From the NCBI RefSeq assembly GCF_011075055.1, contig NC_058152.1, positions 5,704,001-5,768,000 on the forward strand: a stretch of DNA of 64,000 nt, read 5' to 3'. The position numbers were made by a program, and so were the translations under genes. Origin of the DNA: Mangifera indica (Eukaryota; Streptophyta; Magnoliopsida; Sapindales; Anacardiaceae). This document shows positions 24,640 to 36,005 of this stretch, piece after piece (within the stretch, counting starts at the first letter, position 1; each line of letters starts with the position of its first letter). The notes below the pieces were generated by a model that worked only from the letters and a program-made list of their open reading frames with translations, searched no databases and was not told where the DNA came from.

Positions 24640-26040
24640 TCGCTCAGTGCAATGCTAAGTGATCCTGTCATGGTGTACGACTTGAGTTACTAACAGTAGC
24701 TGACTCAACAAATGGAGAAATAACAGTGGGTTCAATGAATGTAGAAATAGAGGTAGGCTTAACAATAAGTGACATGGGAGGAATGGGATCAATAGAGGGA
24801 GATGCACCGGCTGTAAAATTCGATGATGATGCTAATACTAGTAAAGAGAAATGATGTAGACCCGACAACCCAAAGTGGTCAACGACATTAATATACCATG
24901 ATAACTGCTCCTTGGTTGGGGAAGTATCCAATAGGAAATTTATGTCATCCTACTCATTAAAATATAATAATTAACATTTTTTAATTATTTCAAAGTTACT
25001 AACCTTATTTCCATCGAATAAATATCCTATATCACCTCATCCCAAGAAGACTTTTGACTTCCACTTGAACATACATGGAAACGTAAAACAATCGATCAAA
25101 TCCACCCACTTAGTCATAGAGTTCAATGTCTCGTATATCTAAAATTATGGTAACAAAATAAAAGTTTAGATTTCATCAATTTACTAATAATAAAAAAAAT
25201 TATTTACACTGATCAACTTACCTTAAAAGCCCATAGGAATCTTATAATACCATACTTTCTATTACTGGTGTTGGGTGGGTCTGATGATAACCTCGTAATG
25301 GCCTTGCATATGGATCAGTATGTTATGTCCCATGCCAATTTCCCTCACAGTTAGGCATTGAATCCATCAAAATGATCAACCAATTGGAGAAACCACATAT
25401 CAACCTTTTTTCACTCATTGTTTCCCAGTAACACCATATAGAGAAAATATAACAGAGCCAATTTAACGATGTCCTCATTATCACCCCCTATGGCCTTACA
25501 ATAAATACCTTTTCAATATCACCATCGTCACCCTTTATGGCCTTGTAGTAAATACCTTCTCAATATCACCATCGTCACCCTTTATAGCCTTGTAGTAAAT
25601 ACCTTCTCAATATCACCATGGGTCATGGATTTGATACTCCTAAAATGTGTCTTTGATCTTGTTTCTGATATCCTATGGCATAAACATTGCAATGTTAGTG
25701 AACGTAGAGAAGTGAAAGCCAATAACAAGAGCAAACTCGTATGAGTCGAACCTCACATTAACCCTATTGATTTGGAACCAAAATTGGTCTTTCATGTCAT
25801 GTTTAATAACCTTTCTCAATATAAATGAGTGAACCAAAACTGAGTTGAATCTCATGTCTTTAAACTATAGAAAATATCAAAAGCATGTCCTCTCAAGCAT
25901 TTTTAATTGCCTTTGGGTTAAGGTAGACACAATCGAGGCCATGGGTTTTTGTTTTACCAAGGTTATTATCTTCACCAAGAAGTATAGACTTTTATCGGGA
26001 AATCTTAATTCCCCCATTTACTTCCCTTGATGCTCCTCTT
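24640..26040 (-). pseudogene. DUF1985-type (Ulp1-associated) protein relic inside the MULE
   Basis: On the - strand at 25855-25673 the frame reads MKDQFWFQINRVNVRF followed by DSYEFALVIGFHF, which fits the DUF1985 pattern (WF..g...RFs..EFal.tGl). DUF1985 is found in plant proteins that often carry a Ulp1-type SUMO protease and travel with MULEs. Downstream text on the same strand has stops and a 47-bp tandem repeat that breaks the frame. A 79-codon stretch near 24668-24931 rich in S, P and T may be its linker; no protease catalytic triad was seen. It runs opposite to the transposase. Confidence 0.6.
25467..25619. repeat. 47-bp tandem repeat
   Basis: Units start at 25514 and 25561 with a partial third at 25608, and a diverged, slightly shorter unit precedes them from about 25473. 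The two central units are nearly identical (caatatcaccatcgtcaccc start each). Because 47 is not a multiple of three, the expansion shifts the antisense DUF1985 frame. Confidence 0.9.
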
Positions 26041-26084
26041 GTTTTCGTTTTTTTAAATCATTATGTCAAACAATAGAAAAACTG

Positions 26085-26930
26085 TTATGACGATAATTTT
26101 CATAATATTATTAGAATAATTTAGAAAAATAGATTGAAAACTTAAAATCTACACATAAAAAAACCTTAATATGAAACGTACATATCCCTTAAATAAATAA
26201 AATCTATAAATTATCATAATAAATTAGAAAAATAGATTGAAAATTTGAAAAATACACGTTGAAAAACCCTAGGATAGCACAAATTTCAATTTTTCCCCCA
26301 AATTATGACAAATTTTAGTGTGCCCCTTTAATCCATAACAATTTGTTTACCCCCTCATAAACCTCATAATTTAAAAAAATTAAAAAAATTCGAAAACTAC
26401 ACATCCATAAACCTTAATACGAAATATACATATCTTCTAAAGAAGTAAAATCTATTAATTATCACAATAATTCAAAAAAATAGACTGAAAATTTGAAAAT
26501 TACACATCGAAAAACCTTAGGATAACAAAAATTTCAATGTATCTCCAAATTCATGACAAATTTTAATTTGCCCCAAATTCATAACAATTTAAGTTTCCCC
26601 TTCATAAAAAACTTATAATCCAAAAAAATCAACAGAAAATTTGAAAATTACATGTTCAAATATAAAATGTACATATCCTCTAAATAAGTAAAATTTATCA
26701 ATTATAGCAATAATTAAAAAAATGTACTGAAAATTTGAAAACCACATGTCAAAAACCCCTAAGCTAGCAAAAATTTGAATGTATCGCTAAATTTATGACA
26801 AATTTTAATTTACGTCAAATTCATGACAAATTTCAATTTAGCCCCTCAATCCATGACAATTCTTTTGCCTCCTCTAATTTATAACAATTTCAATTGGCCC
26901 CATCATAAACCTCATAATTCAATTTGCCCC
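26085..26930. repeat. Subterminal tandem repeat of the MULE, ~245-bp units
   Basis: Three diverged units begin near 26175, 26421 and 26664, each running: 'gtacatatc..taaataa', 'aattat..aataatt', 'gaaaatttgaaaa', 'accctaggatag' type text, 'atgacaaattttaattt', then C-runs. A partial unit precedes at 26095-26170, and shorter 'catgacaatttcaattt..gcccc' motifs repeat to about 26960. Subterminal arrays near MULE ends are known transposase-binding candidates; that role is inference. Confidence 0.8.
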
Positions 26931-27589
26931 TAACCTTGAAAAATGTCAATTTGCCCCCCTTAAACCCATTAATTAATTTTGCCTGTCAAAATCTAAAAAA
27001 TAACAATTTTCCCCTATTGTGAAATATCACAAAGGGTCACTATTTAAAAACTCATTTTTTTCCCTAATTACAAAATATCACAAAGAGTCACTGTTGAAAA
27101 ACTCTCATTTCCCCCTATCGTAAAATATCTCAAAGGTTATGTATTGTTTAAAAACTGGTATTTTCCCCTTATCGCAAAACCCTGAATGCCAGTAGTATAA
27201 CTTCATTGTGAAACGGCATCTCCGCCACAATTTTCAACCAAAAAAATTCAATTTTCGACTCTCACTTTAACACTCAACAAATCTATGCATACTATAAAAC
27301 AAAAAGCCTCAAAAAATTCATCCAAAATGCGCAAAAATCAACCCATAAAATTGATTGTTCATATTAGAAACCCCAACTCAAAAATTTGAAAAATCTTCAT
27401 CCAATTAGTGAAATGTCAACATCAAAATGTTTAAAAATTGATAAATAATGAATTATTAACCTTGTTGGTCATTTTCGTCATTGAAAAACTAAAAAAACTC
27501 ATTGGAATTGGTCGGTCTCGAATGACTCATGGTGGTAAAAAGTAAATTTCATGTTATGTGAAATGAATTTTGGAAAAGCATAGTGATTT

Positions 27590-27740
27590 CACAAAATTCC
27601 TTTCAGGTTTCATTTAATTATATAAATGGCAGTTTGGTTATTTCATGTTTTTGGGGTATTTTTGTTTAATAAAGAAAGATGGGGGCATTTTTGTTAGTTT
27701 TATATACAATGGGGTATTTAATTAATTATTGAATCTCTTA
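27590..27740 (+). repeat. MULE right terminal region
   Basis: Contains 'ggcagtttggttatttca', 'ggggtatttttgttt' and 'gggggcatttttgttag'. The first two also occur at 30120-30165, and the C-run version occurs at the left end near 15800. The border is approximate. Confidence 0.5.
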
Positions 27741-29100
27741 TACAAAATATCTGATAATAACATTATTATTATTCATCAATATTACAAAAATATGTCTCCT
27801 TTTTTTTGTCTTTATGCTAGGAAAATATGAATTCTTCACATTTATTTTGTTTCCAATAACTATGGAGATTCAATGATTAATCCTATGTAGAGTTAGACAT
27901 AAACAAAAAATAATAAAGAAAATGAAGTAAAATTAACTAAATTATATGTAACAAGAAAAGGAGAATTCATTAAAACTCAAAACGGAATTACTATCCAACG
28001 AAAGTATTAGAATTTATTTTAAGAAAGAAGAGAGAGCCAAGACTCGACACTAAGATTTGCAAAAAAATATATATATATATGGAAACCCTAATCTATAGAA
28101 ATGAAAGAAGAAGAGAGAAACAGGGAGACAAGACGAGTTTTCTTGAAAAGGAAGAGAAACGATTTTATTAAAAAAATGAAAATATTTTAGCTTATTTATT
28201 CGAAACGGAATTTAACGGGACCGTTAAATAAAAGAGTACTTAACAAATCTAGTTATAAAAGAAACCCTTTTTGTTTTTGCAAATTACAATTGAATCCTTC
28301 AGAATTACAACAAAGTCATCCACATTTGATTTCTGAAATTTCAACATGTGCACTCGAATATCCCCTCTTAAACTCAACTTCTCTCAGCATGTGTTGTTGC
28401 ACTTTGAAACATGCCAAATCCCCTCTTCAACTCATTTTCTTGGCTTGATACAGATGCTTGAGTTGATTCAATTTGATTTCCTTTTTTATCTTTTTATTTT
28501 TTATTTTTTGTAATCCCTTTTCTTTTGTAATTCTTTTTTTATTTTTTGTAGTTATTTGTTTTTGTAATAACAATATAAACAAGAGAGAGATTTAGAGTGT
28601 AGTACAGACCTGGGTGTTATATATATAAAGAACAATAAAATTATATATATAAATAATATGTATAATTTTATATACAAATAATTATATATCATTATGTAAT
28701 TAAATATTACTTTATTTTTAATTTAAAATCATCTAATCATATGATAATATAATATTATTTATATATGTAACATTTAATACACCGCCGTGTAATAAGGACG
28801 AGCAGTAGAACAACAGACTAAAGAGTTAGTAGAACAGAAGCATAGAGAAGATGGCAAACTGAAGTGACAGAGGAAGGAATATTAGTTGAAAAGAAGAGAG
28901 CGTCGGATGGAAGAATTGTGCGAAAAAAAAATAAAAATAATACTGAAAGTGACCTTGAACAGGTAAAAAAAATTACAGTTCAGGAGGAATTGACTGCAGG
29001 GAGACAAAGTGAGACGGCCGTGTGAGACATCTTATCAAGGAAAAAAATACAGAATATCAATATTAGCAGTAAACAAAGGAGATGGTTTGTAGCAGGGGAG
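27741..29100. other. AT-rich intergenic, no gene recognised
   Basis: Contains a short AT microsatellite (28065-28080) and a palindromic AT-rich block at 28615-28770 of the kind seen in MITEs. The block near 28250-28460 ('aaacccttttt' then 'gcaaattacaattgaatcc') resembles text found in retrotransposon LTRs. No coding frame stands out. Confidence 0.4.
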
Positions 29101-29109
29101 TGTAAGGTC

Positions 29110-29860
29110 TGATTGGGTGCGATTTGAGAATTTTTTTAAATTAAACTAAAAAAATTATTTATAAATTTTTTGAACAAAATTAAATCATTTTAAATTTTAA
29201 ATTAAACTAAAAAAATATGACTTGTTTTAATTTAAATTATGATTTGAACTATAATTATTCGTATTTTATAATACACAATACATATTATATAATATGATAT
29301 GATATAATATAGGCAAAAAATGATATGTATTATAAGATTTATCGAATTAATATAATATAATTTACATATCATATAATACAATATGTATTCTACGATTTAA
29401 TACATATCATCGATATTGATTTATATACATTTTTAGAAAAAAATAATTGTGCAATAGGGGTGTATATAAAAATTTTTTAAATATTAATTGTGTTTATAAT
29501 TTTTCTAAAATGGTAATGTGTCAATTATAATTTTTATTATTTTATTAATATTTTAATATTTCAAAGTGATTATTTAATAAAATTAATTGAATTATATTTT
29601 TCAAAAACATAATATAAATATGAAAAATAAACATGAAAATAAATATTAAAAAATAAGTTACACACCTAATTGTTTTTATATATATATATATAATTTATAG
29701 TTTAATTCAGTTTGAAAATCACTCAAACTGTAACCCAAACTTAAAACAATAGTTTGAAAAATTTTTAACTCAAACAAAACCGTTTTATACACTAAACTAT
29801 AATTTTGCAATGGTTTGATTTAGTTTTACGATTTGAACTAAATTATACACACTTATAGAT
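29110..29860. repeat. AT-rich repeat with inverted flanks
   Basis: Starts with 'gggtgcgatttgagaattt' and ends with 'acgatttgaactaaattata', and both flanks carry runs of 'aactaaa' text in opposing senses. The centre (29270-29430) is a pile of ATATAAT-type words with palindromic 'acatatcatataatac' that recurs at 49500-49640. It looks like a non-autonomous DNA element; termini were not resolved. Confidence 0.4.
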
Positions 29861-29984
29861 AATAGTGCAGAAATCAAGAACATAGTGATAATGGTATGGC
29901 ATAACTTGATTAGGGAAGATATAAACAATAACTTGATTCAAACAAGATTAGAGAAGATATACTAACTTTCTTTACTATTTTCGA

Positions 29985-30235
29985 TCGTCGGAAAACACTA
30001 AAATCGTCGAAAATCTCTTCGACCATAGGATGACTGTGGAGCGCGAATTTTCTTTGAATTTTCACAGTGAAAACGTGGAAGATTACCGTGGGAAATAAGA
30101 AAATTTTCTTTGTTTATATATAGGGGCAGTTTGGTCATTTCACAAAAATTGGGTATTTTTGTTTTAACCTGATTGTTTTGGGCAATTTTACTTAGACCCC
30201 CTTAATTTTGGTCATTTATTATAATTTCCCAGCAT
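29985..30235 (+). repeat. Second MULE-like terminal region
   Basis: 'ggggcagtttggtcatttca' followed by 'gggtatttttgtttt' and 'gggcaattttacttagaccc' matches the organisation of 27620-27740. Preceding text with 'tcgtcggaaaacac' parallels 27470-27560. No partner end or transposase was found for it, so it may be a solo end. Confidence 0.5.
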
Positions 30236-30239
30236 ATAA

Positions 30240-30420
30240 ACCCACAAGCAAGATTCCACTTTGTAGCAATTTGCACACACAAAAAGAAATATATCAAGCA
30301 TCAGGCATCAAGCAAACAAATGAACAGTAGCTCGGAAACATAGGCAAGCAGAATTCCACTTTGTAGCAATCTGCACACGCAAAAAGAATACATATATCAA
30401 GCAAAGAAAATGAAAGTAGC
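30240..30420 (+). repeat. Tandem duplication of ~105 bp
   Basis: 'attccactttgtagcaat' followed by 'tgcacac' and 'caaaaagaa' occurs at about 30251 and again at about 30352, followed in both by 'atatatcaagca' text and 'gtagctc'. Two diverged direct copies. Confidence 0.8.
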
Positions 30421-30479
30421 TCAAAAGCATAAGTAATTAGCACCGATGAAAAAGAATCCAGCAAGTACATACCAACAAT

Positions 30480-30640
30480 GCAAAAATAAAAAAAAATTAG
30501 TAGTCATCAAGAATTTGATGAGATCAGATCATGAAATCCAGCATCAAGTTGGAACAAATAGAAGCATGAAAAGCAGCGCATATCCAAAATATATAAGAAA
30601 CTGCAGTATTATTCAGGAAGAATGTGATTAGGACAAGAGA
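30480..30640 (+). repeat. Duplicated segment, copy A (empty site)
   Basis: Runs 'agtcatcaagaatttgat' to 'gaaactgcagtattattc'. The same text appears at 31295-31385 and resumes at 31902-31935, so copy A preserves the sequence before the hAT-type insertion in copy B. Confidence 0.85.
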
Positions 30641-30739
30641 ACCAATATCAACAAAATACCACACAAACCAACAACGCAAAATCAACAACAGTGTTCAATA
30701 AGAATGAGAGCGGATTGAAAAAAAAAAAAAAAGAGTACT

Positions 30740-31277
30740 TTGCAATGTAGATGCAACAAGTATCTCTTTAGTGAAAAAACTAAGAAACACAACATCATCG
30801 AAGATGACATGGCCATCTGAGACCTCCAACGGTCGATTTCATCTTGGATGAAGGTGAAATATTTTTTGTCTGAGACAAAGACACTCCGATGAAGACGATT
30901 TCATCTTCATAGAAGGAAATCGGTTTCACCAATGAGTGGGGTTTGATCGGTAGAGAGAGATAAGGCAGGAGGGAGAGCTAACACGATCGGAAACGATAAA
31001 CTTTATTATCTTCGACAATGGTTTCAAAATCTTATAGAGGAAATTACTACTTTTCAAACTTTAAGTAGAGGGAAATTGTTAGATTTTTAAACTGAAAGAG
31101 GATAATGTAATAAAATTTTAATTTTTTAAATTTTTTTGTTAAATGACGATTTTACCTCTAACCCTAATTGAAATTTTAATTGAAAATTGGTTCATATGTG
31201 AATGTTTGAATTTTTAAAAGTTAAAGGATAGTACTTTGAGACTTCACTATACCTTGGGTGGGAACAAGTCTTTTGGC
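30740..31277 (-). repeat. Dispersed repeat family A, copy 2 (reversed)
   Basis: Read on the - strand from 31277 it begins 'ccaaaagacttgttcccacc' and proceeds through 'agaggtaaaatcgtcattta', parallel to 8455 and 31937. The body extends left to about 30800, with 'gaaaccgatttccttc' like text. The left border is uncertain. Confidence 0.5.
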
Positions 31278-31284
31278 TGAAAAA

Positions 31285-31935
31285 AAAAAAAATAGCAGTA
31301 ATCAAGAATTTGATTAAACCATATCAAGAAATTCAGTTTCAAGTTGGAATAAATAGAAGCATGAAAAGCAGCACATATCCACAATAAGGGCTGGAAACAA
31401 GTTGAGTCAAGCCTAAATAGGGCCTGGTTCATTTTGGATTAGGCTCAACTGGGGTTTGTTTCGAGCTTACCGAGCTCGCTCAATCACATGTTTGTGTTTG
31501 ACTCACTTGGTAATTTTACTGTTCGTGATCAACTCACATTAGCTCGAGTTCATGTTTATAGCTTGGGTTTGCATGAGTATTCATCTCGGCTCAGTTATCA
31601 GGCTCGACGTTAGGCTTGGTTATTAGGCTTATTTCAAATTTTAGATTATTCAAATGTACAATGATCTATATCACATGCAAATTGTTTAATTTTTTTTTTT
31701 TTTCATTTAAGCAAGCCATGCTCATCTCAAGAGCCAAGCTCAACTTGCTTAGTGCATGTTCGAGTTTAGGCTCATAATCGTTTTTTGTTTGAAACCTAGA
31801 CTCGCATTTGTTCTCATGTTCGTTTATAGTAGACTCGATTCAGACTCATTCGAGTAAAACTTTTTTCAAGCCCAAACAAGCTTCCTTCAAATTTAGCCCT
31901 ATTCACAATACAAAAGAAACTGCATTATTATTTGA
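31285..31935 (+). repeat. Duplicated segment, copy B (interrupted)
   Basis: 31295-31385 and 31902-31935 together match copy A at 30490-30620; the middle 516 bases are a hAT-type element. Family A repeats abut both sides and point outward, so this segment lies between two oppositely oriented repeat ends. Confidence 0.8.
31386..31901 (+). mobile_element. Non-autonomous hAT-type element, 516 bp
   Basis: Begins AAGGGCTGGAAAC and ends ...TTTAGCCCTA, so the ends are inverted around AGGGCT. Flanks are TCCACAAT (31378-31385) and TTCACAAT (31902-31909), an 8-bp target duplication with one mismatch. The duplicated empty site at 30581-30600 confirms the borders. The interior is full of 'gagctc', 'ctcga' and 'aggctc' words and has no transposase. 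Confidence 0.85.
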
Positions 31936-31936
31936 G

Positions 31937-32480
31937 AAAGGTCAAAAGACTTATTCCCAACCAAGGTTTGGTGTATTTCCAAACTTCCACCCATTAAGTT
32001 TTGAAAACCTAAACACCCACTTGTCATCTAACTTTTGTTAAATTTTATTGTTATTATAAAGGGTAAAAATATCATTTCCCCACTATCTATGGGTTCCATC
32101 TTTTTCCATTGCAACCGCCTCCCCCCCCCCCCCCCCTAGACTTTTGAAAACTTCATTTCACCTTCTATTGAACTTCAATTTCTGGCTTCCTTTCCTTACT
32201 CTTCGACCTCCTCTTTTGTCTAAATCAAGCTAAGTTGGCCTTGCCTTCTAGAAGGTAGACATCGTGTCCACCCATTAGTTTAATGATCCATTATCCCATT
32301 TAATGATCGACGCTCAATGGAGACAAAGGACTAACAAGAGTTGCACACAAGGAGGACACGATAGGAAGGGATGCTAACGATGTCGATCTTTGGTTGGACT
32401 AAACGAAGATGATGCCAATCTTTGTGTGCAACTCTTGCTCAATTTCTAGAGAGAAGGAGAGAAGCCAATCACGACATCGT
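31937..32480 (+). repeat. Dispersed repeat family A, copy 3
   Basis: Starts 'caaaagacttattcccaacc' and continues with 'ttaaattttattgttattat' and 'gggtaaaaatatcatttccc', parallel to copy 1 at 8455. Holds the C16 tract. The right border is uncertain. Confidence 0.5.
32121..32136 (+). repeat. C16 homopolymer
   Basis: Sixteen consecutive C, rare in this AT-rich window. Real length may differ because such runs are error-prone in sequencing. Confidence 0.8.
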
Positions 32481-32514
32481 CGATCTCCATCAAGCACTGG
32501 AGAGAAGGCAACCA

Positions 32515-32580
32515 ACCTGGCCTTGTACCTTTGGATAAACCCATCAGGATTGTATTTAATCCTAAAAGCCCATTTACAAC
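32515..32580 (-). pseudogene. Copia reverse transcriptase fragment
   Basis: On the - strand the text reads GCKWAFRIKYNPDG then FIQRYKARL, the conserved start of copia reverse transcriptase. It stops abruptly at 32580 where the LTR at 32581 begins, so it is a separate copia relic cut by, or used as target of, another element. Confidence 0.8.
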
Positions 32581-32948
32581 TGTAAGCGAAAATAATACAA
32601 ATCTAAGATCACAGGAAAAACATACCCGGTTTAGAAATCTGACAATTTGATAATGATTGGTGATTTAATATACTCCTGGCGGTATCCATAACACACTTTG
32701 CTAGATTTGTTTTCTGTAAAATTTCTTCCAGATGATAGATATTGAAAAGAAAGCAGTATTATAATTTTTGTTAGCATAAAAGTTGTATCCCAATGGAAGT
32801 TACGTTAATTAATATTAAAAGGGAGAGTGACCGTTATCTTTAATAACTGTCAAGGGCAAAAAGGGTATTATAACATATTATGGGTTAATATTGCTTTTGT
32901 AGCCATAATGGATCTGGTCAACCCATCATAGGTCGACCGAATCCAATA
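32581..32948 (-). repeat. Copia 3' LTR (- strand)
   Basis: Read on the - strand it begins TATTGGATTCGG (the expected TG now TA) just after a GAGTGGGAGA polypurine tract (32949-32959) and ends CGCTTACA. 368 bp. A matching 5' LTR was not found, so the element is truncated at its 5' side. Confidence 0.7.
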
Positions 32949-32959
32949 TCTCCCACTCA

Positions 32960-34075
32960 CACATGATGGGGTGATCCGAATCACAATACTTTTCCACATA
33001 AATCTTACAGAACAGAGCAATTTATACTGGCAAATGTGTAGTGCGACCTTGCGAGCAACCTGCACTTGAGAGCTAATTTACTATACATCTGTTAAGAATA
33101 ACATAGTCGCTTCAACCCAAAATAAAAATAAAGCGTTAGTCTCGTAGTATCTCAGACTTACTCGATAACACTAGCCCCTTTAATCTCTCATTTGTTAGTA
33201 TGTTATATTCTCATGTATCCATGATTAAGTCCAATCTCCTATATGAGTGACATGATCGACCGACTAATAAACACACGTAATATATAAGTCTTCGTCTTCA
33301 ACTCGAAATTTTCAATTTAAACTTAATTGCTTTTTTAGTCATGTTTCATAAATTGACTCATACATGACCATAGGTTCCAAGCTAAGATAACAACACTAAA
33401 AATAAATATCAAATAACAGTAAAAAGTCAAAGGGTACCAACATAAGGTAATCCTCATAAAGCCTCACACAGTGAAGGAGTATGGATTCATCCTTCCACTA
33501 CTTTAAATGGTTATTTTATTTATGCATACATGGTATGAATTATGTGCTACAATATGTATCTTTTCAAAATGTCATTACCAACATTGTACAGATCTTAGTT
33601 TAGTCGTTGCACTTAACGCCTAAACTGAGTTTTTAATCATCTTTCCAATCTTGCAGGTATCTTTATCAATTAAAAACTCACATCTGGCATTCACAAGTTA
33701 TTTGAACGTGTGAAATCCAAATCGGTTATTTTCAAATTCATCAAGTCATGACCTCATCTTGATTAATCATTAAGGCGACATATCTAATAACTTGTTTCTT
33801 GAGCAATTCTTATGTTCTAAGTGCGTTCTTTTAGCAGTATCAATCTCAAGAAACATGTCTCATCTTTGCACGCTCTCCTCAGTGTCAAAGACGACTGCTC
33901 GTGTGAGAGGGTCAATCAAACTTGTATGACATTATCATCTTGTTGAGCTTTCAAAAAAAATAATGTGTATATCCATAAACACAAAGAATTCAAACACATA
34001 AATAAAAATAAATTCAAATTTTTTTATGTTCTAACGTTGTGTTACAAGTACAATATATACTCAACAAGTCATATA
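32960..34075 (-). other. Non-coding tail between copia RNase H and its 3' LTR
   Basis: About 1.1 kb with no recognised protein, longer than usual for a copia element. It may hold another insertion; the borders were not visible. Confidence 0.35.
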
Positions 34076-36005
34076 TCATATTCTACGCAAGCTAAGAGAC
34101 TTAACATGTGCAAGATATACATCTCTTGAGATCAGTTTGGTTAGAGGATTAGCAATCATGTTATGCATAGAAATATATTGTACCATCACTTCCTTATTCG
34201 AAATGATGTCTTTGACAAAGATATATCTGACGTTGATATATTTGGTTCTATTGTAGAATTTGGGATCCTTTGTGAAAGCTATCGCAACTTGATTATCACA
34301 ATGCACAACTACAGGACCAACTACTACGTCAAGTACACCCAAATTCTCAAAAAATCTTTTCAACCAAATAGTTTCCTGCATAACAGTAGAACATGTTACA
34401 AATTTTACTTCCATTGTGGATAAAGATATGCACGTTTGTTTCTTACTACTCCAAGATATGACGCCATTTTGGAGTAAGAAAGCATAACCAGAAGTTGATT
34501 TGCGTTGGTCTAAATCACCACCCCAGTCGGCATTTGAATAGCCAACAATATGCAAATCTTTTCCTTGATAGCATAAACAATAATCCACAGTGCCTTTCAG
34601 ATATCTCAATATCCTCTTGATAGCCTTCCAATGTTCTCTTCCTAGATTCGATTGATATCGACTAACCAATCTAATAGCGAAGCATATATCGGGGCGAGTA
34701 TACATCATTACGTACATAAGACTTCTAACCGCACTTGAATAAGGTACTAGAAACATTTTATTTCTTTCGTTTTGAGTCTTTGGACACAAATCTTGGCTCA
34801 ACAAATCGCCTTTTGACACAGGATTATCTACGGGTTTGCAGTTTGACATGTTGAATCGTTCTAGAATCTTTTGGATAAAACGTTCTTGCGATAGAGCCAA
34901 AAGTCTCTTTGAGTGATCCCTTTTGATTTTTATACCTAAAATATAATCTGCTTCACCCATATCCTTCATGTCAAAATTTGCAGATAACCAATTTTTAATG
35001 ATCATCACATATTTCCAATCACTCCTAGTTATCAGTACATCATCTACATAAAGAGATAGAATTGCAAATTTGTTTCAGACTTTTTCACATAGACATAGTG
35101 ATCTTGTTCTAACATCTTAAAATTATAAGACAATATCGCCTTATGAAATTTTAAGTACCATTGTCTTTATGAGTGTTTTAGGCCATATATTGATTTTTGA
35201 AGCTTGCATACTTTGCGCTCTTAGCCTTTTACTACAAAACCTATAGGCTGATCCATGTAGATTTCTTCGTCAAGCTCTCCATTAAGAAAAGTTGTTTTGA
35301 CATCCATCTGATGCAATTCTATATCTAAGTGTGGTACTATAGCTAGAATGACACGGATAAAAGTAGACCTCATAACAAGCAAAAATGTTTCTTCAAAATC
35401 TATACCTTCTTGTTGGGTATAACCTTTTGCCACTAGGCGAGCTTTGTCTTCTATCTATTGAGTCATCTGCCTTTTGTTTAATTTTGAGAATCCATTTATT
35501 TCCAATGGATTTTCGACCCGGTAGTAAGTCCACTAGACTTCAAACTCGGTTAATTTCCATGGATTTTATTTCTTCCTCTAATGCTTCTTGCCACTTTTCC
35601 TTATTGAGGGATTATAGAGCTTTTTTTATATTTTTAGGCTCATTGTCTTCAGGAGGAGCAATTATAAAAATTTCATTTTCAATTTCGAAACTTCTTTTAG
35701 GGATTTGAAAACGTTCGCTCCTACGCAATTGAGGATTTTCACTCCCACTATTCGAAATAGGTTGGAGCATAACCTTATTGCTCCCACTATCTGTAACAGG
35801 TAGAGACATCGTCTCTTGTGACACAACTAATGGTCATTGAGACGAACCTTCTCAACATTCCTCTTCCGTTTCATACAAATGAAGACTTTTATCAATATCA
35901 CCATTTTTAGAAAATTCATCTTGTATGAATGTCGCATCCTTAGATTCTATTTCAGTCATTCTTCCATCAGAGTCCTCTCCTATGAACACGTACCTTTTGG
36001 AGTTT
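34076..36005 (-). pseudogene. Copia polyprotein, 3' half, disabled
   Basis: Read on the - strand: a hinge region (35612-36000, serine-rich, with RRSERFQIP), reverse transcriptase ([16 protein letters not shown] near 35400, [24 protein letters not shown] near 35040), then RNase H in an open 310-codon stretch at 34076-35008 (GYSNADWGGD, VHCDNQVAIAF). Frameshifts and stops occur between 35009 and 35220. Gag, protease and most of integrase are absent: homology stops at about 36005 in text like YVFIGEDSDG. The element is a different copia family from the one at 16552. Confidence 0.88.

Larger units (their letters stand above)
15760..27740 (+). mobile_element. Large degenerate Mutator-like element (MULE), split by copia
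   Basis: Left-end text near 15770-15860 (attaaatgccccc, then ccaaaaatgggcaa) is echoed in reverse near 27600-27740 (gggtatttttgttt, gggggcatttttgtta, ggggtatttaatta). Between them lie a MuDR-type transposase relic on the + strand, an antisense DUF1985-type relic, and subterminal tandem repeats. Without the 5.4-kb copia insertion the element would be about 6.5 kb. MULEs carrying DUF1985/Ulp1-type passengers are known in plants. Exact ends and the usual 9-bp target duplication could not be fixed by eye. Confidence 0.65.

Noticed and set aside
25479..25620. Short direct repeats considered as a CRISPR array
   Set aside because: Units are contiguous with no spacers and the organism is a plant.
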